Shown here: positions 1-6,313 of the stretch, one piece after another | Layout of the letters: each line of letters begins with the position of its first letter | Position numbering within the stretch: the first letter of the stretch is position 1 | Assembly: GCA_022736595.1 (NCBI GenBank) | Contig: DZDC01000126.1 | Coordinates: 1-6,437, forward strand | Direction: 5' to 3' | DNA length: 6,437 nt | Origin: Draconibacterium orientale | GTDB lineage: Bacteria; Bacteroidota; Bacteroidia; Bacteroidales; UBA1556 | The notes under the pieces: generated by a model | Seen by the model: only the letters and a program-made list of their open reading frames with translations | The model's database searches: none | What the model was told of the DNA's origin: nothing | Made by a program: the position numbers and the translations under genes

Positions 1-98
1 CAATACAACCTCAACCTTAGACGGTCTAAATTGAAAATTGTCATGTACTAAAAAAAAATACAAATTAAAAATCCAGAAGTGTTCATGAGAAGAAAATA

Positions 99-3000
99 CT
101 ACCAAGCCTCTTTGTACTGAGTTACAAATATTTTATCGAGATTGTATTCGCTTTGAACCTCATTTTTAACCTTAACCGCTTCATCAAAAGTGGCAAAATT
201 GCCGAGTGAATATTTGTAAATACCATCTTGAACAATCAAGTAAACCTCTTCAGCATCAGGCACTAACTTATTCAAATCGTCATTGGTAAGTACTTTGTCT
301 GAGGCAATGATTTCAACTCTAAACAAGGCTTTATCTTGATCAGTTTCAATATTTATAATTTGCTTTTGTACTGCTTTTACAGGCTCAGGAGTAACTGCTG
401 CTACTGGATTTCCAAACACCATTTCCACCACTTTGGCCTGGTTAAATCCTGCATCCTTAACTTTATCCATATCTTTTTTAGCCTTTTTCTTGCTTGGATA
501 ACTTTCAGAAATATAGAGGAATCCTGGCCCATTAGAAGGAATACAACGAACATCAATGATGCCTTTCAGGGTATCGAATTCAGATACTAATTTGCGAGAG
601 GTTTCGTCTTCATAAAGCTGGACTACCCATACTTTTCCCTTTTCTTCAGGTTGAATCACAGGCAAGAATAAGGTATCTTCTATCTGCGTAAACTGTGGAT
701 TTAAGCTATCAGAGGGTGCAGCAGGCTTTTGATTTCCAGCTAAACGATTGATGGGAAGTGGACGACTTCGTTTACCACTCACGTTGATGTTGCGTTGTTT
801 TTCACTCAAGAAAAAGCTAACATTATAATTTTCAAAATCTTGATTGATGACCACCGGAATATTGTTTTGCGTGAAAACATAACGATTTCCCACAGCAGAT
901 TCATTGATCGAGATTACAAAATTACCATTGGGAACAAACATCACAAAATTTCCTTCACTTGTGGTCAATGTACTGTATGTTTGACCGTTATCTTGGTTTA
1001 CAGCAGTAACCCTGATATTACCCAAATTCAATTCTTTAGAATTTCCATACCGATCGCGCTCAAGCAAAATACCTCCACTTAAGCGGGCTCCCCTACTAAG
1101 TGGAACGTAAATGGTTCTGTTTTTATCAATGGTTCTATAAAAGGTTTTTCCATCAAACCAACCTCCCATTGAGGCCAGTGGCATGGCCGTAATAATGTAT
1201 TCGCCCATGGGCACATTGTTGTACTCCACCACACCTTTATCATTGGTAACCAACTCATATTCATCCGCTTCGAGTAAACTACGTACTTCATCTCCAGTTT
1301 TTTGTTGGGTCAACGAATCGTTCAACTTCAAACGAATCAACATCTCACCTATACCTCTCTCATTGAGTTCCATAATTCCATTTCCATTCATATCACGAAA
1401 TGCAATGACGGTAACATCATAGTTTTGACGGAAGGAGGTTGGAACATTGACGTTAAACTTCACACCAGCTCCCATTTCAAAACGTGAAGCAGTGGATGCG
1501 GGAACCATTTCTTCCATCGTTCCTCCACCTGGAACCGGATAAGTGCGTACATATTCGCCTTCACCAAATAAGATATATCGACCATATATACTAAATCTAA
1601 AGCCACTAACCGCATAATAAAACAATTCGGACCGTAGATTTAACTGTTGACGCGTATTGACAGTTGAAAAGTTGTAGTTCAAATTGAGGTTTAAACGCAT
1701 CTTATCGTTAAGAAACCAATAATCGTAAAAGGTATTGATATAAATCTTTTGAAGATTCTCCTTGGTTTCGATGTATTGCAATTGTTCAACCTGATAATAG
1801 GGACCGTAGTTGTATCTTAAAATAGTTTGAAAATCTTTGTAACGGAATGAACTCCTTAGATTAAGAATAAAAATCTGTTTCAAATCAGGATAAACTGGAA
1901 ATTCGCTAACGCCAAGGAATAAGGAGTTAAAAAACTTAAATCCTTTTTTACTTTGATAGCGATATTCAAATTGAGTCCCACCTGTGTTGACATCGAGTAA
2001 AGTGCTGTGGATGGAAATGTAACTTGGCTGAATGGCAAATCCTGAAACTCCCTTATTTATAGACCATTTTGCAGAAAAGTAATCTTGAAAATTAAAAATA
2101 TTGTTTCCACTTACCACACCTTGAGTATAAATCACTGGTTTGAATTGAAAATGCGAATAGGCTACCTCATAAGCATTTTTATTGTTTTGACGATAGCGAA
2201 CTGATGCAGAAGAAAGAAGGGTTCCTTTTCGAGGAGTATAACTTGCACTACCATAATTACCATTCAATTGCACGCCCCATTTACCAAAAGCACCGCTATA
2301 GCCAAATTCAGCACCAAATCCCGGAACTTGCTTTTGATCTAAAGGATTGTAAAAATGAAGCTCATTGCTATATCCTCCACCAATCTTAATACTTTGAGTG
2401 CGGTTGATACGAAAATTCAAGGCGGTAACCGCTAAATCGCTATTTACTTTTGCTTGGTTATTATCGATATGTTGGTAATAGTTTTCCCAGCGAATCTTGG
2501 ACAATCGCAATTCATGGAAAAAACCATAACCGCTCATGTAATAGTTTTCGAAAAGCTTAGGGCGTCGAATATAAAGCGCTCCGACGGTATTATTATATAA
2601 ATTTACTGAAGCTTTAGCTCCTTTTCCCGAAAGCGTACTTCCTGATCTATTGGCCCCAATATCTCCCAACTCCAATGAAAATCTTTTATGAAAATAACCA
2701 ATATACTGGTAATTACCCATATATGAACTCGGATTGATTTCATTTTTTACAAAATCAGCTTGGAAATAATAATTTAACATACTTTGATTCTCGAAAATCT
2801 TGCTACCATATAGGTTCAAAGTAGAATAAGTATTCTCACGAAGAATATCATAGGTATCAAACTCGACCACCATGGGCAAACCCTCGAATCGAGTTTTACG
2901 AATAAAGGTGGAGCTTTCAACTTTAATCACATCGATGCTCCCATTCCAACTTCGATTGTTGGACAGCCCTGTTTTTTCATTTAAAACTTGAAGTTTTACC

Positions 3001-3716
3001 CGATATCTCTTTTGTTGCTCAATTGAGCGTCCATTAGCAGTGGGTCGCATCGATAAGGGAGCCAAGCGAAGGTAATAAGGCAAAATGGTATCTTTACCAG
3101 CTTTGAGGTAAACCGAGATAGGTTGATTTAATACCACCTCTCCTTTTTCATCAGTCATCAAAATTCCTTTTTCCGGTTGTACGGCAATGCGCAAAGCCTC
3201 GTCTGAGTTTCCTTGATTTGAGATGATAAGATTGAAGTGAACAGAATCTTTAAGTTCTGTAAGATAGAACTTATTATCTTGAGTATAAGCTTGCCAGGCA
3301 GATATTTGGTTCACCACCACGTACCATAAAGCATTGCTTAAAACGAAATTTTCAGTAGAAAGAAAAGCATTAACCATATAGCTGGTGTTGCCTTTAATAT
3401 CATAAGCTGGACGCACTCTCACAGGGTAGTACTGAGTATCTTTAGGTTCCAGTTTGATTTCAATTTCAGATTTACCAAAAAGCTTCCAACCTGCAGGTGG
3501 GTTTAACTGCAAAGTAAAGTCGAGGGGCTTATTGGTATTGTTGATGATGTAAATAACGTTTGATGCTAATTCAGTAGCATTGATCATGGAGCGTTCGCTG
3601 CTGAAGCCCATTTGCACTCCATTAGAGTTGACATTGTAAGTCCGACCTGGGGTTTGAGCCTTAAGAGCCGGTAAACTCAGTAAAAAAAACAGGATTAATG
3701 TGGCTATTCTTTTCAT
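99..3716 (-). CDS. Large secreted outer-membrane beta-barrel protein with Ig-like and SPOR-like domains; possible usher-type assembly platform
   Basis: 1205 residues, complete. Residues 1-20 form a signal peptide (basic start, hydrophobic core, ALKA before Gln21). Residues 25-135 and 138-265 look like two beta-sandwich Ig-like domains; the first has an NPPAGW stretch and a 'x-V-x-V-x-P' strand as in NEW3-type domains. Residues about 268-760 are rich in alternating aromatic/polar strands with short turns, as in an outer-membrane barrel. Residues 768-875 form an SdrD/Cna-B-like domain with a calcium-type loop (D775, N777, N779, E786). Residues 876-970 form a second small beta domain (GARLSG, SEGNF). 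Residues 1028-1100 and 1131-1202 resemble SPOR peptidoglycan-binding domains, the second more clearly (YKYSLGNF). Barrel followed by two small beta domains matches the layout of fimbrial ushers, but I see no decisive usher motif. The ATG lies 7 bases after the stop of the upstream subunit gene, so the two are co-transcribed. The alternative is an uncharacterised gliding or adhesion barrel protein. Confidence 0.9.
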   Translation of the reverse strand: MKRIATLILFFLLSLPALKAQTPGRTYNVNSNGVQMGFSSERSMINATELASNVIYIINNTNKPLDFTLQLNPPAGWKLFGKSEIEIKLEPKDTQYYPVRVRPAYDIKGNTSYMVNAFLSTENFVLSNALWYVVVNQISAWQAYTQDNKFYLTELKDSVHFNLIISNQGNSDEALRIAVQPEKGILMTDEKGEVVLNQPISVYLKAGKDTILPYYLRLAPLSMRPTANGRSIEQQKRYRVKLQVLNEKTGLSNNRSWNGSIDVIKVESSTFIRKTRFEGLPMVVEFDTYDILRENTYSTLNLYGSKIFENQSMLNYYFQADFVKNEINPSSYMGNYQYIGYFHKRFSLELGDIGANRSGSTLSGKGAKASVNLYNNTVGALYIRRPKLFENYYMSGYGFFHELRLSKIRWENYYQHIDNNQAKVNSDLAVTALNFRINRTQSIKIGGGYSNELHFYNPLDQKQVPGFGAEFGYSGAFGKWGVQLNGNYGSASYTPRKGTLLSSASVRYRQNNKNAYEVAYSHFQFKPVIYTQGVVSGNNIFNFQDYFSAKWSINKGVSGFAIQPSYISIHSTLLDVNTGGTQFEYRYQSKKGFKFFNSLFLGVSEFPVYPDLKQIFILNLRSSFRYKDFQTILRYNYGPYYQVEQLQYIETKENLQKIYINTFYDYWFLNDKMRLNLNLNYNFSTVNTRQQLNLRSELFYYAVSGFRFSIYGRYILFGEGEYVRTYPVPGGGTMEEMVPASTASRFEMGAGVKFNVNVPTSFRQNYDVTVIAFRDMNGNGIMELNERGIGEMLIRLKLNDSLTQQKTGDEVRSLLEADEYELVTNDKGVVEYNNVPMGEYIITAMPLASMGGWFDGKTFYRTIDKNRTIYVPLSRGARLSGGILLERDRYGNSKELNLGNIRVTAVNQDNGQTYSTLTTSEGNFVMFVPNGNFVISINESAVGNRYVFTQNNIPVVINQDFENYNVSFFLSEKQRNINVSGKRSRPLPINRLAGNQKPAAPSDSLNPQFTQIEDTLFLPVIQPEEKGKVWVVQLYEDETSRKLVSEFDTLKGIIDVRCIPSNGPGFLYISESYPSKKKAKKDMDKVKDAGFNQAKVVEMVFGNPVAAVTPEPVKAVQKQIINIETDQDKALFRVEIIASDKVLTNDDLNKLVPDAEEVYLIVQDGIYKYSLGNFATFDEAVKVKNEVQSEYNLDKIFVTQYKEAW

Positions 3717-3723
3717 GTTGAAT

Positions 3724-4284
3724 TTATAAATCTTCGATTATTACGAAATCCACACGCAAAGTGTAAAGGCCACTTTGGTAAGTAAAGCCAGGTACAATCT
3801 TAAGATCGACCATGAATTTATAGCAATTGGGATTCACCAAATAACTTCCTGCTCCATTTGTACCCACAGTGGGACAAGCAACAGCTAAATCTGAGGCGTT
3901 GGTGCCAATGATATAAACAGGTGTAGTAATATCAGTTAGGGAAAAGAATCCAGACATGAGGGAGGTTGAGGAAGCATTTCGAAACTGTAACTTTAGCAAA
4001 CTTACTGGAGGAGCGATGCCACCCGTTGAATAAGTATTAGTTACGTCCCACATATTGGGAACGGTGGTAGTGGAACCTACATAAAGATCAAACTCACGAT
4101 CCGTATTGATATTCAAAGTCACAGCATTCATATACACGATTCCACTGAGGTATTCTTGAATGGTATTAAAATCAAAAGTAATGTTGGGAGAAGTTTTTAG
4201 CTCAAAGCTCACATTCTGTGCCGCTATCTTCTGAAAGCTAAAGCAAGAAATAAAGATTGATATGGCTAAAAACTTTTTCAACAT
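3724..4284 (-). CDS. Secreted pilin-like subunit, minor paralog (unrecognised family)
   Basis: 186 residues. A signal peptide covers about residues 1-22 (Lys-Lys start, hydrophobic core, IAA before Gln). The mature protein is short and predicted to be nearly all beta strand. It is a paralog of the 227-residue product upstream: both share TIQEY (residues 41-45 here), an aromatic-Asp-Leu-aromatic-Val strand (FDLYV, 65-69), a YST-Gly turn, a K-F-x-hydrophobic-D strand (156-160), a 'PG' turn (165-166), and an identical Glu-Asp-Leu C-terminus. Two cysteines, C137 and C154, bracket a loop and could form a disulfide; the larger paralog has none. It sits between the larger subunit gene and the barrel gene, 7 bases before the latter. 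By analogy with pilus operons it could be a minor, tip or terminating subunit, but that role is inferred from position only. I do not recognise the family. Confidence 0.85.
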   Translation of the reverse strand: MLKKFLAISIFISCFSFQKIAAQNVSFELKTSPNITFDFNTIQEYLSGIVYMNAVTLNINTDREFDLYVGSTTTVPNMWDVTNTYSTGGIAPPVSLLKLQFRNASSTSLMSGFFSLTDITTPVYIIGTNASDLAVACPTVGTNGAGSYLVNPNCYKFMVDLKIVPGFTYQSGLYTLRVDFVIIEDL

Positions 4285-4319
4285 TACAGTGTTTTGGTTA
4301 GTTTATAAATATAAGTACA

Positions 4320-4360
4320 AAAGAAAGGAGCAGTTTAGAAATTACCCTGCTCCTTTCTTT
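4320..4360 (-). terminator. Intercistronic hairpin after the first subunit gene (partial terminator or mRNA stabiliser)
   Basis: A perfect 14-bp inverted repeat: AAAGAAAGGAGCAG at 4320-4333 and its complement at 4347-4360, with a 13-base loop. Read on the minus strand, it begins 11 bases after the stop codon of the 227-residue gene. Its GC-rich core (AGGAGCAG/CTGCTCCT) is followed by TTCTTTTG, a U-rich tract typical of intrinsic termination. The next gene starts 35 bases further on with no recognisable promoter in between, so read-through is expected. The simplest reading is partial termination or protection of the upstream message from 3' decay. Confidence 0.75.
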
Positions 4361-4371
4361 AAAGCAACTTA

Positions 4372-5055
4372 CTATAAATCTTCAACTAAAGAGTAAACTA
4401 CTTCTATGTAATAGTAACCAGCTTGTGCATAAGTTTCGTTATTACCATTAGCAGTTAAAAGAACTGTAGAATTTGGGAAAGTGGCAGGAATACCAGGTTT
4501 CAAACGCATGTCAATTCTGAATTTGTGAGTAGTTGGGTTGTTAGCAGCAGTACCAGGAATGAATGCAGATCCACCACCTGCAACGGCACCAAACTCACCA
4601 GCTAAAAACTGAGTTGCAGCAGTAGGAACACCACCAGCCACTGTAGAGTTTGTTAAACCCAAAAGTGGAGTAAAAGTGTTCATGTTAACTGGAGCAAGTG
4701 AAGTAACTGAAGATTGCATCTCCAAAATTTCTGCGGGAAGGTAAGGGTTACCATTGGTTGAATAAGCTTCAACTTGGTTCCAACTGTCGGTACTTGCATA
4801 CACGAACAAATCCCAAGCCAAGGTAGCATCTACCTCAAGTTGAGTAGCATTGAAACGGGTAATTCCTAAGTTGTACTCTTGAATGGTTTTAAACACAAAG
4901 TCAACCTGAGGATTAGTAGTCATCGTAAGATTTAAAATCCCACGGAGGTCCATAGTTACGTAGTTGTACTCTTCATCTGAGAGTTGTGCGTAACTTTTTT
5001 GAGCAGTTGTTCCTAATAAAAGAACGAGCGCGAAAACAAATAAAACTTTTTTCAT
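4372..5055 (-). CDS. Secreted pilin-like subunit, probable major paralog (unrecognised family)
   Basis: 227 residues, first gene of its unit. A signal peptide covers residues 1-23 (MKK start, hydrophobic core, SYA before Gln24). The mature chain has no cysteine, is rich in Thr, Asn, Ala and Gly, and should be mostly beta strand with a long glycine/alanine-rich loop (residues about 138-172). It shares TIQEY (57-61), WDLFV (81-85), a YST-Asn-Gly turn (98-102), HKFRIDM (177-183) and a C-terminal strand ending Val-Glu-Asp-Leu with the 186-residue paralog. The final strand (AGYYYIEVVYSL) resembles the closing strand of CS1-type and other Ig-like pilins, a weak likeness. The hairpin just after its stop suggests higher expression than the genes downstream, as expected for a major structural subunit. 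The ATG is preceded by A/T-rich sequence with no Shine-Dalgarno. Function is inferred. Confidence 0.87.
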   Translation of the reverse strand: MKKVLFVFALVLLLGTTAQKSYAQLSDEEYNYVTMDLRGILNLTMTTNPQVDFVFKTIQEYNLGITRFNATQLEVDATLAWDLFVYASTDSWNQVEAYSTNGNPYLPAEILEMQSSVTSLAPVNMNTFTPLLGLTNSTVAGGVPTAATQFLAGEFGAVAGGGSAFIPGTAANNPTTHKFRIDMRLKPGIPATFPNSTVLLTANGNNETYAQAGYYYIEVVYSLVEDL

Positions 5056-5141
5056 TTTACAAAGTTTAAATTAATAAATAAAAAATTAAGGGTCTTATTA
5101 AGTTGTTTTAATAATAAGCAAAGAACGAGTTTTAGAATAGC

Positions 5142-5165
5142 ATTAGGATTATGGGTATTCCTAAT
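5142..5165. repeat. Short inverted repeat upstream of the subunit operon
   Basis: ATTAGGA at 5142-5148 is exactly complementary to TCCTAAT at 5159-5165, with a 10-base spacer. The arms sit about 90-110 bases before the start codon of the 227-residue protein, where an operator for a dimeric regulator would be plausible. A 7-bp match can also arise by chance in AT-rich DNA. Confidence 0.35.
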
Positions 5166-5230
5166 ATTGCGCTTATTACGGCAAAAAAACTATGGAGGTT
5201 ACATCCTTTTGAATAAAAAAATAATAATTG

Positions 5231-5295
5231 TTATATTTTCGTGTTATCGTACTGATTAACTATATTTTATGAGTGTTATCTATTTTATTATTAAC
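5231..5295. repeat. Degenerate tandem direct repeat upstream of the subunit operon
   Basis: Three blocks occur twice in the same order. TATATTTT is at 5232 and 5261, GTGTTATC at 5241 and 5273, and ATTAAC at 5255 and 5290, giving offsets of 29, 32 and 35 bases. The GTGTTATC copies are about three helical turns apart. The repeat lies about 180-240 bases before the subunit start codon and could be paired protein-binding sites or a decayed duplication. Confidence 0.4.
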
Positions 5296-5408
5296 TCCAT
5301 CATAACCATTTTAGGCAAAAAAAACCACAAATTGGGGTCTTATAATTATAAATTTCTAATTCTTAATTTTTACCTTTTTCAATTCATAGAGTATTTTTTT
5401 AACATTGA

Positions 5409-5502
5409 TGTCCGATAAAAAGTTTGAGATTCCTCATTGCTCACTCTAGCTTTCGGAATCAGTGAGGAATCTTTTGAAATAAATGTTTTTTTTAGTCGGA
5501 CA
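5409..5502. repeat. 94-bp nested palindromic element, REP/MITE-like
   Basis: The outer arms are TGTCCGA (5409-5415) and TCGGACA (5496-5502). Inside them TAAAA and TTTTA also pair, with one bulged base. An inner perfect 10-bp repeat, AGATTCCTCA (5427-5436) and TGAGGAATCT (5463-5472), encloses a GGAATC at 5455-5460 that can compete for the same left arm. The GATTCCTCA...TTCGGAATC...TGAGGAATC wording resembles interspersed palindromic repeats I recall from Bacteroidota and other genomes. No target-site duplication is evident and there is no transposase. It lies between two transcription units, where such elements usually sit. It could instead be a structured RNA or a plus-strand terminator. Confidence 0.45.
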
Positions 5503-5504
5503 AT

Positions 5505-5532
5505 AAAAAAGGCTCCTGTAGGAGCCTTTTTT
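5505..5532 (-). terminator. Intrinsic terminator of the DUF2147 gene, potentially bidirectional
   Basis: AAAAAAGGCTCC, a TGTA loop, then GGAGCCTTTTTT: a perfect 12-bp stem with a GC-rich core and T-runs on both strands. On the minus strand it begins 12 bases after the stop codon of the 154-residue protein. It separates that unit from the subunit operon, so the latter needs its own promoter. Confidence 0.92.
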
Positions 5533-5544
5533 ATTTTGATTCGA

Positions 5545-6009
5545 TTATTTTACTCGATGCCAAGTTTGTGTGCGGTACACAAAACCGATATAGCCTCTTA
5601 CATTTAAAATGTTAGGATTTTTTTCATCCAACCAAAGCTTGCAATCGTAAAACTTTCCATTGTTAGGATCCAAAATTCCATTGTCACCTTCCCATTCATT
5701 GCCATCTTTTTTCAATCCGTAAATGATTTGCATGCCAATAATCTTCTTATTATGAAGGCTACCTGTACACTTATCACAAAGAGGATCTTGGTTTTCACCT
5801 GGCTTTTTGAAAAGTTTAATTATCTTTCCATATAACTTTCCATCTTTACTAAAAATTTGAACTTCGCTTTTGGGCTGATTGGTTTCATCATCGATGGTTT
5901 TCCAAATTCCCTCAACAGTATTGGCAGCAGGAGCTACCACAGGAGCATTTACAAATGACGTAGATACAAATAGCATTAAAGTAATAACGCTGGCTAAAAT
6001 TAATTTCAT
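5545..6009 (-). CDS. Secreted DUF2147 family protein
   Basis: 154 residues, the usual length for the family. A signal peptide covers about residues 1-22 (Lys start, hydrophobic core, VNA before Pro). The rest is one DUF2147 domain: GIWKT at 34-38, a DPLCDKCTG segment with a Cys-x-x-Cys pair (C78, C81), a GILDP-NNGK-YDCKLWL stretch at 111-127 and the closing VRGYIG-RTQTW at 137-150. DUF2147 proteins are small, exported beta-rich proteins without a proven biochemical role; the fold is thought to bind a small ligand. The Cys pair could form a disulfide or hold a metal. The start is 37 bases after the stop of the small membrane protein upstream, so the two are probably one transcript, and a strong terminator follows. 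There is no sign that it works with the neighbouring subunit operon. Confidence 0.93.
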   Translation of the reverse strand: MKLILASVITLMLFVSTSFVNAPVVAPAANTVEGIWKTIDDETNQPKSEVQIFSKDGKLYGKIIKLFKKPGENQDPLCDKCTGSLHNKKIIGMQIIYGLKKDGNEWEGDNGILDPNNGKFYDCKLWLDEKNPNILNVRGYIGFVYRTQTWHRVK

Positions 6010-6046
6010 AAGGTTTTGTTTTAGTTTATATTGGTTTTTAATGTGT

Positions 6047-6247
6047 TTATCGACCTCTTCCTCTAACTATAATTAGAGCTCCTATTATTATTAAAATAAA
6101 AGGCCACATATCCCTGAAATTGACTTCAGGAAAGTAACGATCTACAAGAAATAAAATTCCTAATGCAATCAGAACCACACCAGTAATTAGGCTTCCTTCA
6201 TTTGTTTTTCTCGATTTTTTTGATTGGTTTTCACCCTCGACTGTCAT
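6047..6247 (-). CDS. Small two-helix membrane protein, LiaI/LiaF-like TM region (DUF5668 type)
   Basis: 66 residues. A charged N-terminus (KSRK at 10-14) precedes helix 1 (about 19-36, with GVVLIALGILFLVD). A short polar linker leads to a Trp-Pro-Phe (48-50) that opens helix 2 (about 48-62), and the chain ends in Arg-Gly-Arg-Gly-Arg. The G-x-x-L-I-x-L-G-x-L-F-L pattern, then W-P-F-I-L-I-I-x-G, is typical of the LiaI/LiaF-like transmembrane family found alone or fused to envelope-stress regulators. Here the protein is only the membrane module, with no cytoplasmic sensor domain. The ATG is the first gene start after the predicted promoter. The exact role is unknown; an inner-membrane protein linked to envelope homeostasis is the reasonable guess. 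Confidence 0.85.
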   Translation of the reverse strand: MTVEGENQSKKSRKTNEGSLITGVVLIALGILFLVDRYFPEVNFRDMWPFILIIIGALIIVRGRGR

Positions 6248-6305
6248 AATAATTTTGATTTAAAGGATTTAAAAATTTTCGAATTATATTTTACATAAAT
6301 CTCAG

Positions 6306-6313
6306 CAAATGTA
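6306..6313 (-). promoter_or_regulatory. Bacteroidota-type -7 box for the DUF5668-DUF2147 unit
   Basis: The minus strand reads TACATTTG, a full match to the TAnnTTTG -7 consensus of Bacteroidota housekeeping promoters. The -33 element (TTG or TTTG) is poor: only TTAG is found 21 bases upstream. The start codon is 58 bases downstream of the box, giving a leader of about 50 bases. The box is partly covered by a 6-bp inverted repeat (TTACAT 6291-6296, ATGTAA 6309-6314). Confidence 0.45.

Larger units (their letters stand above)
5056..5408. other. AT-rich leader/regulatory region of the subunit operon, no gene
   Basis: This stretch holds no credible coding sequence. It lies before the first subunit gene and must carry its promoter, but none of the five TTTG occurrences on the minus strand is preceded by a correctly spaced TA, so no TAnnTTTG box is present. 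A 7-bp inverted repeat (CTTATTA 5094-5100, TAATAAG 5112-5118) could fold into a weak stem in the leader, about 40 bases before the start codon. Other repeats are listed separately. Confidence 0.5.

Noticed and set aside
17..29. TTAGAC-G-GTCTAA palindrome after the barrel gene
   Set aside because: Six-bp arms with a one-base centre cannot form a terminator hairpin, and nothing nearby suggests an operator. No convincing terminator for the barrel gene was found in 1-98.
1..44. Minus-strand ATG at 42-44 with 14 open codons running off the left edge
   Set aside because: Could be the start of a gene downstream of the barrel gene, but the visible peptide is too short to judge and has no signal peptide or family likeness yet.
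336..2389. Open frames of 61-95 codons on both strands inside the barrel gene
   Set aside because: They overlap a continuous, domain-rich coding frame and show no plausible protein character, so they are shadows of it.
99..3716. TonB-dependent receptor (SusC/RagA type) identity for the barrel protein
   Set aside because: The N-terminus carries Ig-like domains rather than a TonB box and plug, and the C-terminus ends in SPOR-like domains instead of a terminal barrel strand.
3724..5055. Type IX secretion cargo identity for the two small secreted proteins
   Set aside because: Neither has the roughly 80-residue C-terminal sorting domain with its usual motifs; both simply end in a beta strand and Glu-Asp-Leu.
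5060..5068. TAAACTTTG just before the first subunit start as a -7 box
   Set aside because: The spacer is one base too long, and the box ends four bases before the ATG, leaving no room for a transcription start and leader.
5269..5418. Plus-strand open frame of 49 codons in the intergenic region
   Set aside because: Its residues (Ile, Phe, Asn, Tyr, Lys) simply mirror AT-rich DNA. It has no ribosome-binding context and runs into the palindromic element.
5879..6076. Plus-strand frame of 65 codons opposite the DUF2147 gene start
   Set aside because: Antisense to a well-supported signal peptide and gene start; no family likeness.
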